Source: Sideroxydans sp.
GTDB taxonomy: Bacteria > Pseudomonadota > Gammaproteobacteria > Burkholderiales > Gallionellaceae
Direction of reading: 5' to 3'
NCBI GenBank assembly: GCA_028687425.1
Contig: JAQUAD010000031.1
Location: forward strand, 1 to 32,483
Length of the DNA stretch: 32,483 bases
Part shown: positions 1 through 7,651 of the stretch, piece after piece
Numbering within the stretch: the first letter of the stretch is position 1
Layout: the number at the start of each line of letters is the position of its first letter
Notes under the pieces: model-generated
Databases searched by the model: none
What the model saw: only the letters and a program-made list of their open reading frames with translations
What the model was told of the DNA's origin: nothing
Translations under genes and position numbers: made by a program

Positions 1-321
1 CTGTTTCAACTCGATGCTGGGTCCCGGGAAATTGGCCGCGAGGATGCCGGTGCTGATGGCCTGCGCCGGCGGAGTGCCCGTGACATCGGAGAAGCCGAAG
101 GTGTACAGCACCCTGCCGTCGGCCATGGTGACGAAGCCGTCACCGGCTGTCAGATGCCTGCACACCACGCCGGGCGGTGCGCCCGCATCGGGCACGGCGT
201 CGCCGTTGGTGTCGCCCGGACATTGCACGAACACTGCAGCACCGGCCGGGGTCGCGGCGGCACCGAGTGCGGCGGCCAGCGCGAGCGGGAGCAGAAGTTT
301 GCGAAGGTTAACTGTACTCAT
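1..321 (-). CDS. Multicopper oxidase, N-terminal part (gene runs off window)
   Basis: Only the first 107 residues are visible; the frame is still open at base 1. An AGGAG ribosome site lies 7 bases before the ATG at 319-321. Residues 1-28 form a typical Sec signal peptide (basic start, Leu/Ala core, cleavage near AGA-AVF), so the protein is exported. A short Asp-rich stretch (DTNGDAVPDA) looks like a calcium-binding loop. The following YTFGFSDVTG and the AANFPGPSIEL stretch match the first cupredoxin strands of large bacterial multicopper oxidases, where a 'FPGP-I' segment precedes the first copper-binding His motif. That motif would lie outside the window, so copper ligands cannot be checked. 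It sits 63 bases after the beta-helix reading frame, apparently in the same operon. Large oxidases of this class include MofA-like proteins proposed to oxidise Mn or Fe; substrate here is unknown. Confidence 0.6.
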   Translation of the reverse strand, partial: MSTVNLRKLLLPLALAAALGAAATPAGAAVFVQCPGDTNGDAVPDAGAPPGVVCRHLTAGDGFVTMADGRVLYTFGFSDVTGTPPAQAISTGILAANFPGPSIELKQ

Positions 322-384
322 GATGTCTCTCCTTCCGGTTTCCATATCCGCCGGGATCATCCCGGCGGAACTTCATGTCTCGGT

Positions 385-2346
385 TCAGGGATTGGCCCCT
401 ATCCCGCCGAAGCTCAGCAAGCGGTAGTCGCCGTACAGCGGGCAAGTGCCGGGTGTGGCGCATATCTGGTACTGGGTGAGCGGGCCGAAGTGCACGTCTA
501 TCCAGTTGCCGCCCTCGTCGAACGCCCCGGCGGTGGCGATGCCGGTGGTCAGCTCGGGCTGCTGGATGGTCTGGCCCTGATCGCCGTTGAAGTACTCGGC
601 GACGAAGCCGGGATCGGTGGCGCTGTTGCTGGCGTCATAACCGGTGGTGCTGGTCAGGATGCTGTGCAGGGGATTCAGTTTGTCCGCACCGGCGTTCACA
701 TAATCCGGCCAGGTGCCCTGATGGATGGTGCCCAGCACGCCCAGGTCGGAATACACCGCCGGCTGGCCCGCCGCGATATCCGGCACCAGTCCGAAGCTGG
801 CCGGCACGGTGGCATTGTTGATCGCCCAGTAGAACGAGCGGTTGTGCCACACGATATTGTCGGTCAGTGTCGGGTTGGAGAACTGCGTCTTGTAGCCGGT
901 GCCCGCGCCGATGTTCCAGAACAGCAGGCGGCTGTGGACGCGCGACACGATACCGGCCGGTTGCGGCGACGACTGGTTGGGGCTGCCCGCGGCGAAAGCT
1001 GCGCCAGCCGTGCCGGAGCTGTCGTTGTTGGCCACGGTGTTGTTGTCGATGACAGCCTTCACCGTGTCCTGCAGCGAGATGCCGCCGCCGGCCGCGCCGG
1101 CCATGTTGTCCACCACCTTGTTGTTGCTCAGGGTCAGCTGGTACCAGCCGGCGGCACTGTTGTGGTTGCGGCGCACATCGAGACCGTTGACGAATTCGGC
1201 ACGGATGCCGCCGCCATCCCCTGCCCCGGCCTGATTGGCCTGTACCAGGTTGTTGCGCACCGTGACGTTACCGGTACCGGGCGACAGCGTCGGTGTGGTG
1301 GCCGCTGCCGCCGATGCCTTGCCGCCGACGAAGATGCCGCCGCCGGAGACGTTCAGCCCCTGGTTGAAGGTCTGGTTGAAGATCACCGTGTTGTCGGCGA
1401 TGGTGCCGCCGTTGTTGAAGCCCACGTGGCCGATGCCGCCGCCGCCGCCCATGCTGAAGTTGCCGCACACGAAGTTGCGGGTCACGCTGTAGTTGTTGTT
1501 GCCGTTGCACAGCGCGATGCCGCCGCCCGCCCCTTCATTGCTGCCGTTCTCGATGACCTGGTTGTGGTGGATGCGCACGAAGTTGTTCTTGGCGTTGACG
1601 TAACCGCCGAACCAGCCGTCATCGGCCGGCAACACAGCCGGGTCGAGCAGGTTCGGGTGACCGAGCCGGATGCCGCCGCCGAAGGTGCCGTAGTTACCCA
1701 TGATCTTGTTGTTGCTGATCTCCAGATAGTTGGCATAGCCGTTGACGAAGATGCCGCCGGCATTATCCGAACCGCTGATGCTGAAGCCGTCGATGCGCGC
1801 ATTACGCACGTTGACGAAGGCTTGCGGTCCGCTGGCCTTGGCCACCACCAGGATGCCGGGGCCCTCCTCGGTGTTGAACAAGGCAGGCTCGTTGTTGGGC
1901 GCATTGAAGGTGTTGGTTTGTCCCGGCAACAGGTCGAATCCGCCCGCGGCCAGCAACTGGTTCACCTTGGTGCGCCATGCCGCCAGCTTCTCGGCCGGTA
2001 CCTTGGCCGCGTTGATGTGCGTGGACGGTGCGCCCCAGCCCTGCAGGCGGACCATCTTGTTCATGATGACCAGCTCGTCGTAGGTCCCGGGCGGCACCAT
2101 GATCATGTCGCCGCGGTTGGCCGCGTCGATCGCCGTCTGGATCTTGCTGCCCGGGGCGACCACGCGGATCACGTTGGACGCGGTCGGCCCGTAGCCGCCC
2201 ACGGTCACCGTGACGCCGGTGATGCTGCGCTTGCCGTTGTCGCGGGTGACCTGCAACTGGCCGGTGGCAGCGCCGGTGGGCACGCTGGCGATGATGATGC
2301 CGTCGCTCCAGGAGACGATGGGCAATGTCACGCCGTCGATCTGCAC
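385..2346 (-). CDS. Right-handed beta-helix protein; probably the severed 3' part of the gene at 2413-5556
   Basis: The first possible start is a GTG at 2344-2346, but the same frame stays open upstream to a TAA at 2413-2415, where it joins the 1047-residue surface protein without any frame change. The first residues (VQIDG, SWSDGIIIASVP, GQLQVTRDNG) complete an IPT/TIG-like domain begun before that stop. Then comes PGSKIQTAIDAANRGD and PPGTYDEL, typical of the start of NosD/pectate-lyase-like parallel beta-helices, followed by many short Asn- and Gly-rich turns (SNNKI, IHHNQV, GGGI repeats) through about residue 480. The GTG has no convincing ribosome site and the piece has no signal peptide, so it is unlikely to be made and exported by itself. 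Its role in an intact protein would be surface or carbohydrate/mineral contact (inference). The multicopper oxidase gene follows after 63 bases. Confidence 0.65.
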   Translation of the reverse strand: MQIDGVTLPIVSWSDGIIIASVPTGAATGQLQVTRDNGKRSITGVTVTVGGYGPTASNVIRVVAPGSKIQTAIDAANRGDMIMVPPGTYDELVIMNKMVRLQGWGAPSTHINAAKVPAEKLAAWRTKVNQLLAAGGFDLLPGQTNTFNAPNNEPALFNTEEGPGILVVAKASGPQAFVNVRNARIDGFSISGSDNAGGIFVNGYANYLEISNNKIMGNYGTFGGGIRLGHPNLLDPAVLPADDGWFGGYVNAKNNFVRIHHNQVIENGSNEGAGGGIALCNGNNNYSVTRNFVCGNFSMGGGGGIGHVGFNNGGTIADNTVIFNQTFNQGLNVSGGGIFVGGKASAAAATTPTLSPGTGNVTVRNNLVQANQAGAGDGGGIRAEFVNGLDVRRNHNSAAGWYQLTLSNNKVVDNMAGAAGGGISLQDTVKAVIDNNTVANNDSSGTAGAAFAAGSPNQSSPQPAGIVSRVHSRLLFWNIGAGTGYKTQFSNPTLTDNIVWHNRSFYWAINNATVPASFGLVPDIAAGQPAVYSDLGVLGTIHQGTWPDYVNAGADKLNPLHSILTSTTGYDASNSATDPGFVAEYFNGDQGQTIQQPELTTGIATAGAFDEGGNWIDVHFGPLTQYQICATPGTCPLYGDYRLLSFGGIGANP

Positions 2347-2412
2347 ACTGCCGGTGCCCTGGCTGGCGCCGAAGCCGTGGTCGCGCAGGATGGTCTTGCC
2401 GTTGCTGCCGTC

Positions 2413-5400
2413 TTAGGCCGGATTGGGCACTTCTTCCATGCCGACCGAGACGATGGTCAGACGCGGCCACACATTGGGATCGGCGGGCGGCGGCGGCACA
2501 TAGGGGCCGTTGAAGCTCTGGCCGCCCTTGGTCTTGCCTTCCACCGAGTAGATCACCGGCACGCCGGCATCGAACTCGCAATCCAGCGGGAACTGGCCCG
2601 GGCCGGCAAAGGCTGCCACCGGTACTACCGGCGTATCCAGATAAGTGGTCTTGCCCGGCAGGTACTGGAAGGTGTAGCAGAACTGGCTGTACTGGCGGTT
2701 GAAGTGCGGGTCCACGATCATCTGGCCGAAGGTGGGCGAACCGGCGCGGGTGTCCTTGATCGGTCCCGGGTCGTTCATGCAGGTGGTGACCATGTTGGGC
2801 ATCACACCTGACGGGAACGGCGGGTTGATGGTGTAGGTGGACGGCACCAGCGCGTTGTAGGTGCCCCACTGGTCGGAATACACGCGGTCGATCTCGCGTC
2901 CGCTCCAGTCGCGGATGGAGATGGGCAACCATGACGGTGCATGCTTCTCGCCGAAGGTGGGTGCGTTCGGGTCGAACTCGTTGGCGGTGTCGTCGAGGAT
3001 GAAGCCCACGATATGGCCCGCCACCGGCACCTCGGTGAACAGGTAAAAGTCAGCCGGAGCATTCATGCCCTGGGCCACGGTCACCTTCTTGCGGTCGCAC
3101 TGGTTCCAGGTCTTGTTCGGGTTGGCCGGGTCGTACGTGGGGTTGTCCAGCATCTGATCGCTGAACAGGTTCAGGTACTGCGGGATCGGCAGCGGATCGC
3201 CCACGCACTCGGGCGGCAATGACAGCGGGCTGGGCACGGTGGCATCGCCGAAGGCCACGTTCTGGTCGCCGTTGCCCTGGTGCAGGTAGCCCGGGGGCGC
3301 GATACCTTCGACGATGTAGGTGCCGTTCGCCAGTTCTGGCTTACCTGCTCCGCCGCCGAAGGCATAGCCGCCGTCAAACACGGCCGGCCGCACCTGGTTG
3401 AAATTGCGCAGGCCGTCGTAGCAATCGGTGGTCACGCCGTTGGAGACGAATACCGCTCCCTGACAGCCGGTGGGCAGGCTGTCATCCCAGCTGTCGGTCC
3501 AGGCGACATCGATCGCATCGCCGTTGCTGTAACCGATCGCAGTGTTGCGCTTGCTGTCTTCAGGGCCCATGGGGGCACTGCCATCGCTCCAGCCGAACGG
3601 ATAGTTGTCGACATCGGCCAGACTGGCGGTATAGCCCTGCGAACTGAGGCCAAGACAGCCGGCTCCTGCGGGATCGGGTTGGTCGATCTTGCCGTCGTTG
3701 TCGCAATCGCGGTACAGGTTGATCTGCACGCGCGGCACGCCCGGTTCCCAGTTCTCGGCTGCTGCATAGCGCGGATCGTCCTCGGCGCGGGTGATGGCGT
3801 AGTGCACGATGCCGCTAATGCCGCCGTTCTCGCCCGGCGCGTAGTTGGCCTTGCCCCAGTCGATCACATTGGTCTGGCCGAGGAAGGTGGCGATACCCTG
3901 CAACAGCACGGGGCCGGTCTCGGTGCGCGACAGGTTGTTGCCGGTCGGTCCGACCAGCGGCGTGCCGGTGGCGGCGCCGGTGTCCGGGTCGGTGTCGAAC
4001 TGCGGTTGCGGATTGAGGCGGTCCCAGGTCGGCATGGTCCAGCCGTTGTGCGGCGGCACCGGACCGCCGTTGTCCACCACGATGGTGGCGCCGGTCGCCT
4101 TGTAGCGCAGGAAATCGACCTCGGCGATCAGCCAGTTGAAGAAGGGGAACACTTCATCGAACATGGCCACCCCGCTCGGATCGGTGGCTGCCGATTGGTA
4201 GATGCTGCCGTCGCGGAAGCGCAGGTTCATCGCCTGGTCGGGGATGCCCATCTCGCCCGGATCGCGGAAACCGTTCTGGTTGGTGTCGAAGAAGGCGCTG
4301 GCCTGATAGTGGCCGAACCAGTCGAACACCGGCACTTCATGCAGGTCGACATTGACCCCGCCCGGCGGCACCTTCACATCGGTGCTGGCGATGATGCGGT
4401 CGAGGAACTCGTCCCAGATCACCAGCTGGAAGGTACCGGCCGGGACATTGGGGATGGCGAACGTGCTGTCGGGATTGCACGGGCTGGTGTACAGCGCGCG
4501 TCCGCCGGCACCCGCCAGTTCGTTCAGGCCGATCCAGCACATGGGTACGGGATCGCCGTTGTAGAACGTGAAATTGGGCGGCCGCGACATGTGCTGGTTC
4601 ACCACCTTGCCGCTGATGGTGCTCACGCCCCTGAGGATGCTCCTGTCATTGATCTGCTTCACGAAACCGACGTCCACATGGTGTCCGGCCGGGCCGAACT
4701 CCTGGAAGAAGGCCGGCTCATTGGCCTTGACCCAGGCATCGATGCCTTTGGTGCCCTCGATGGTGGCGGTCTGGTGCCAGCTGGCATCGGGCGGGATCAC
4801 CTCGATGGTGTATTTGGCAGGGAACAGGTATTTGATGAGCGCCACGCCGTCCGGCCCGGACTTGATGAAACCGTTGCCCAGGGTCTGGATCTTGGGGCTG
4901 CCGTCCGGGTTGAAGAGAAAGCTGCCATCCGGGTTCTGCTGGTAGGTGGTGCCGATCTGGTTGCCGAACGCATCCAGTGTGACCTGGCCGCCGGATTGGC
5001 CAAAGGTGCCGCCGGCTTCCTTCAGCGTGATGCTGAAATTGGACAATCCAAGTTCCTGCGGCAGGTCGGGCGTGCCGTTGATGGGCTGGTTATCCTCGAA
5101 CACGAACACGGAGATCTGTGCGGTGGGGATGGGCGAGACGTTCACCACGATGTTCACCGAAGACTGTCCCGGTGCGATCGAGGCGCCGCCCATCTGGTAA
5201 CCGCTGCGCGGCAGCACCGAGACGTAATAGCGTTTGGCCGGGTCCAGTGCCAGATCGCTTGGCGATTTGGCAGGGTCGGTGCTGTCCCCTGCCGCGATCA
5301 CCGGCATGTAACTGGTGTGGAAGTTCAGCGCCAGGTTGCTGGCGTCGGCCGGCATGTTGGGGATGGAGGCCTTGGTGGCATCTTCCTCCACCAGCCAGCG

Positions 5401-5556
5401 GTAATCGGTCACCGCCGTCACGCCGTCCGGCCCGAACACATTGATGGTCAACGCCTGCGCGTCGAACTGGATGAACATGAGCAGGAACAGCGTACCCAGC
5501 GCACGTCCAAAGTCGCGTGCCGTCATCCTGAAAGCGTTCTCGAAATGGGTTGTCAT
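2413..5556 (-). CDS. Large secreted SdrD-B-like repeat protein, truncated by in-frame TAA
   Basis: 1047 residues. The start is ATG with GGGAGG four bases upstream. Residues 1-36 carry a basic N-region and hydrophobic core ending in DAQA, a Sec signal peptide. Two stretches resemble SdrD-B/Cna-B-like beta domains: about 415-490 (DTNQNGFRDPGEMGIPD) and about 575-650 (DCDNDGKIDQPDPAG), both with Asp/Asn-rich calcium-type loops. Several widely spaced cysteines fit disulfides in an exported protein; there is no CxxCH heme motif. The last residues (LTIVSVGMEEVPNPA, from about 1033) are the opening of an IPT/TIG-like domain that continues in the same frame after the TAA. Read through, the protein would be 1723 residues with a C-terminal beta-helix. 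It is first in an operon with the multicopper oxidase. Function is not known; a surface scaffold or adhesin is an inference. Confidence 0.75.
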   Translation of the reverse strand: MTTHFENAFRMTARDFGRALGTLFLLMFIQFDAQALTINVFGPDGVTAVTDYRWLVEEDATKASIPNMPADASNLALNFHTSYMPVIAAGDSTDPAKSPSDLALDPAKRYYVSVLPRSGYQMGGASIAPGQSSVNIVVNVSPIPTAQISVFVFEDNQPINGTPDLPQELGLSNFSITLKEAGGTFGQSGGQVTLDAFGNQIGTTYQQNPDGSFLFNPDGSPKIQTLGNGFIKSGPDGVALIKYLFPAKYTIEVIPPDASWHQTATIEGTKGIDAWVKANEPAFFQEFGPAGHHVDVGFVKQINDRSILRGVSTISGKVVNQHMSRPPNFTFYNGDPVPMCWIGLNELAGAGGRALYTSPCNPDSTFAIPNVPAGTFQLVIWDEFLDRIIASTDVKVPPGGVNVDLHEVPVFDWFGHYQASAFFDTNQNGFRDPGEMGIPDQAMNLRFRDGSIYQSAATDPSGVAMFDEVFPFFNWLIAEVDFLRYKATGATIVVDNGGPVPPHNGWTMPTWDRLNPQPQFDTDPDTGAATGTPLVGPTGNNLSRTETGPVLLQGIATFLGQTNVIDWGKANYAPGENGGISGIVHYAITRAEDDPRYAAAENWEPGVPRVQINLYRDCDNDGKIDQPDPAGAGCLGLSSQGYTASLADVDNYPFGWSDGSAPMGPEDSKRNTAIGYSNGDAIDVAWTDSWDDSLPTGCQGAVFVSNGVTTDCYDGLRNFNQVRPAVFDGGYAFGGGAGKPELANGTYIVEGIAPPGYLHQGNGDQNVAFGDATVPSPLSLPPECVGDPLPIPQYLNLFSDQMLDNPTYDPANPNKTWNQCDRKKVTVAQGMNAPADFYLFTEVPVAGHIVGFILDDTANEFDPNAPTFGEKHAPSWLPISIRDWSGREIDRVYSDQWGTYNALVPSTYTINPPFPSGVMPNMVTTCMNDPGPIKDTRAGSPTFGQMIVDPHFNRQYSQFCYTFQYLPGKTTYLDTPVVPVAAFAGPGQFPLDCEFDAGVPVIYSVEGKTKGGQSFNGPYVPPPPADPNVWPRLTIVSVGMEEVPNPA

Positions 5557-5641
5557 GATGCCTCCCTCGGTTACATGTCCATTGGTTGACTGACTTCGCC
5601 GACAGCGCCGGAACTACGATCCTTTGCTGCGCTTCATGGGT

Positions 5642-5656
5642 TGCAAGTATCTTGCA
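5642..5656. promoter_or_regulatory. Dyad TGCAAG-3-CTTGCA upstream of the surface-protein/oxidase operon
   Basis: Perfect 6-base inverted repeat with a TAT centre, 86 bases upstream of the ATG at 5556. It shares the half-site GCAAG with the second dyad at 5701-5721. A regulator site is an inference; no regulator gene is present in the window. Confidence 0.35.
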
Positions 5657-5700
5657 GCCCTTCGTTCAGCACACTCAGGCGCACCCCTTATTCAGATATG

Positions 5701-5721
5701 CGCAAGACTGTATTTCTTGCG
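5701..5721. promoter_or_regulatory. Dyad CGCAAGA-7-TCTTGCG
   Basis: Perfect 7-base inverted repeat with a 7-base centre in the 238-base gap between the epimerase gene and the surface-protein gene. Its centre is 62 bases from that of the dyad at 5642-5656, close to six helical turns. It could alternatively be an RNA hairpin at the 3' end of the polysaccharide operon, but no T-run follows it. Confidence 0.35.
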
Positions 5722-5739
5722 ACGGGTCCCGGTAGCGGA

Positions 5740-5775
5740 GCCGGCCTGTCCGGCACCTGCGCCATACGGGCGCAG
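5740..5775 (-). terminator. Tandem hairpins after the epimerase gene
   Basis: Two GC-rich hairpins lie just downstream of the epimerase stop: CTGCGCC-5-GGCGCAG (5757-5775) and GCCGG-5-CCGGC (5740-5754). Neither is followed by a T-run, so this is at best a pause or Rho-assisted end of the polysaccharide operon. Confidence 0.3.
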
Positions 5776-5794
5776 CCATGGCAAGCGACTGTCG

Positions 5795-6568
5795 TCACAG
5801 TTGCCATGCCGGACTCAGAAACAGCGATGGACGCAGCGGCATGCCGGCGGGTATTGCTACTGTCCGGCTACGCTCGTCGCCGTAGTACTTGTCGATGACG
5901 CGTGCGAGGTAGGCATCACCGAAACGGATGCCGCAACGACGCAAGGCGGCTTCGATGCGGCTGACGTCTATGTGCGCGCCCGATGTCCTGTCTATCAGGT
6001 CGAACTCGGCCCGGATGTCCAGCACCCGCTCCATGGCGCGCACGATGTCGAGCATGCCGGTCGAATGCGGATTGGCGACATTGACGGTCTCGCCCTGCGC
6101 GTCCTCGCGCCGGATCAGGTACAGCGTGATGTGTGCGACGTCGGCCACGTCGATGATGTTGCGCCGCGCGCCGGCCCACACCTGGAAGCGCTGGCCGCGC
6201 GTCATGCGCTGATGCAGGAAGTTCAGCAGGGTGTGCGGGTTCGGTGTGCGGCCGGCCACCTGCGGCAGGCGCAGGATGAGGTGGCGCGGGCAGCGGCGCA
6301 CGCGCGCCTCCATGCGCAGTTTGTGTTGCACATAGGCGGTGTCGCGCACCGACGGGTCGTCGATGCTGCAGCTGCTGAAATACACGAAGCGCGTGTCCGC
6401 CGGACAGGCGGCGACCACGGCCTCGAAACGTTCGCGCTCGCGCAGGAACTCATAGCTGTCGCGGCAGCACGAGTTGGAGACGCCGGCCGCGTAGATGCAG
6501 GTGTCGTGCAGGCGCTGCGCACCTTCCCGCATGAATGCCTGCGCGATCAGTCCGGAGCCTTCGATCAT
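5795..6568 (-). CDS. SDR-family NAD(P)-dependent epimerase/dehydratase
   Basis: 257 residues, extended short-chain dehydrogenase type. The N-terminus GSGLIAQAF (residues 4-12) is the dinucleotide-binding turn of the Rossmann fold. S65/S66 (FSSCSID) and Y79-x3-K83 (YVQHK) form the catalytic Ser-Tyr-Lys set. Members of this family interconvert nucleotide-activated sugars. The start ATG overlaps the stop of the sugar transferase gene in an ATGA arrangement, so the two are translationally coupled and probably act together, preparing the sugar that starts the repeat unit. At 257 residues it is shorter than the usual 300-340 of UDP-sugar epimerases, so the exact reaction cannot be named. The substrate as a nucleotide sugar is inferred from family and context. 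Confidence 0.75.
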   Translation of the reverse strand: MIEGSGLIAQAFMREGAQRLHDTCIYAAGVSNSCCRDSYEFLRERERFEAVVAACPADTRFVYFSSCSIDDPSVRDTAYVQHKLRMEARVRRCPRHLILRLPQVAGRTPNPHTLLNFLHQRMTRGQRFQVWAGARRNIIDVADVAHITLYLIRREDAQGETVNVANPHSTGMLDIVRAMERVLDIRAEFDLIDRTSGAHIDVSRIEAALRRCGIRFGDAYLARVIDKYYGDERSRTVAIPAGMPLRPSLFLSPAWQL

Positions 6569-7296
6569 GATGCGCTCCCCGCTGCGGCAGCTTCCCCGCG
6601 CCCGAACACGTTCCTGCGCAGCAGCACGCTGCAGAAGGTGGCCCACAGTATCTTCAGGTCCAGTGCGGTCGAACGATCCTCGATGTAGCCGAGGTCGAGC
6701 CGGATGGTCTGCTCCTTGGTCAGCAGGTCGCGCCCGGACACCTTGGACAGGCAGGTGACGCCCGGCTTGACCGACAGATAAGGCGCGCGGTGGCGGCCGT
6801 ACAGCACCGACACCTCGGGGATCTCCGGGCGCGGCCCGACCAGCGTCATGCTGCCCAGCACCACGTTCAGGAAATTGGGCAATTCGTCGATGCTGGTCCT
6901 GCGGATGAAGTTGCCGACGCGGGTGATGCGCGGATCGTGGCGCTGGTGGAAATGGAAATCCAGGTCCTGGTGCGCGCTGTAGTCGTACAGTTCGGGGAAA
7001 CGTTCGCGCGCATCCGCATACATGCCGCGCAGTTTGAAGATGCGGAACGGCTTGCCGTCCAGACCGACCCGGGTCTGGATGAACAGCGGATTGCCGCGGC
7101 TTTCCAGACGGATGGCGATGGCGGCGACGAGGATGATCGGCAGCGCACAGCACAACAGCACGGAACCGAGCAACAGGTCCAGTCCGCGTTTGGCGAACAG
7201 ATAGGCCGTTAGCCGCCACTGCCGCGGGGCCGCCGGTACGCGGCTGTCGTGTACATCGGGGAAGAACATCTCACTGCGCTGTAATCGGGTCGCCAT
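6565..7296 (-). CDS. Undecaprenyl-phosphate sugar phosphotransferase (bacterial sugar transferase family)
   Basis: 243 residues. The start is fixed by a perfect AGGAGG five bases before the ATG at 7294-7296. A single hydrophobic segment (about 40-63) anchors it in the inner membrane, as in the small PglC-like monotopic transferases. The family core is clear: KRGLDLLLG, RVGLDGKPFRIFKLRGM (about 76-92), the DELPNFLNVVLGSMTLVGPRPE block, and KPGVTCLSKVSGR. This enzyme transfers a sugar-1-phosphate from a nucleotide sugar to undecaprenyl phosphate, the committed step of exopolysaccharide repeat-unit assembly. It is separated from the main cluster by 355 bases, so it may have its own promoter together with the epimerase gene it overlaps. 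The sugar it uses cannot be told from sequence. Confidence 0.88.
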   Translation of the reverse strand: MATRLQRSEMFFPDVHDSRVPAAPRQWRLTAYLFAKRGLDLLLGSVLLCCALPIILVAAIAIRLESRGNPLFIQTRVGLDGKPFRIFKLRGMYADARERFPELYDYSAHQDLDFHFHQRHDPRITRVGNFIRRTSIDELPNFLNVVLGSMTLVGPRPEIPEVSVLYGRHRAPYLSVKPGVTCLSKVSGRDLLTKEQTIRLDLGYIEDRSTALDLKILWATFCSVLLRRNVFGRGEAAAAGSAS

Positions 7297-7325
7297 GTCG
7301 TCCTCCTGCACTGATCGGTGGTCAC

Positions 7326-7348
7326 GCGACGCTTCGGAAATGCGTCGC
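7326..7348 (-). other. Leader hairpin GCGACGC-9-GCGTCGC
   Basis: Perfect 7-base inverted repeat lying 30 bases upstream of the sugar transferase start, within its probable mRNA leader. It may influence mRNA stability or translation; role unproven. Confidence 0.35.
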
Positions 7349-7567
7349 CTTTGCGTGGTGCCATCATGTGCAGGAACGCGGGCGCGATAAATATGCTGGG
7401 GGCCGTATTGGGAAGGGACGCAATATGCAATCTGCAGGCTGGATTCGTGTAGCGCGGGCCGTTGCCGCACCCCATCGGGTCGGGTCCAGTCTGTAGCCCG
7501 AGTAAAGCGAAGCCGGTAGTGCGCGCGCCCTCGCGTTTTGCAGAAGTGCTGCAAGGGCAGCGAGCAG

Positions 7568-7591
7568 GTCGCGCGCAACGTCGCGCGCGAC
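7568..7591. repeat. GC hairpin GTCGCGCGC-6-GCGCGCGAC
   Basis: Perfect 9-base inverted repeat 61 bases beyond the stop of the GT2 gene. No T-run follows on either strand, so it is not a classic terminator; it could protect the 3' end of the upstream transcript. Confidence 0.4.
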
Positions 7592-7651
7592 TACAGTGCG
7601 ATCGTGTCTGCTGCAGGGGTGTCTATGGGAAGTGCTGCAGTCCCGGAAGGC

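Larger units (their letters stand above)
7297..7651. other. 355-base gene-free gap inside the polysaccharide cluster
   Basis: No convincing coding frame in either strand. It holds the ribosome site of the sugar transferase gene, a leader hairpin (7326-7348) and a strong GC hairpin (7568-7591). An AT-richer patch around 7385-7430 could contain the minus-strand promoter, but no good -35/-10 pair was found. Confidence 0.6.

Noticed and set aside
2410-2420. Frameshift between the surface protein and beta-helix parts
   Set aside because: Both parts are in the same frame; the break is a single stop codon, not an insertion or deletion.
154-2811. Plus-strand open frame of 885 codons opposite the beta-helix and surface-protein genes
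   Set aside because: Its product is a Val/His/Ala/Gly-rich string without domains or ribosome site, the usual shadow of GC-rich coding DNA on the other strand.
3280-5589. Plus-strand open frame of 769 codons opposite the SdrD-like gene
   Set aside because: Same low-complexity antisense composition; the minus frame has signal peptide, ribosome site and domains.
7568-7591. Rho-independent terminator after the GT2 gene
   Set aside because: Strong stem but no T-run on either strand; listed only as a hairpin.
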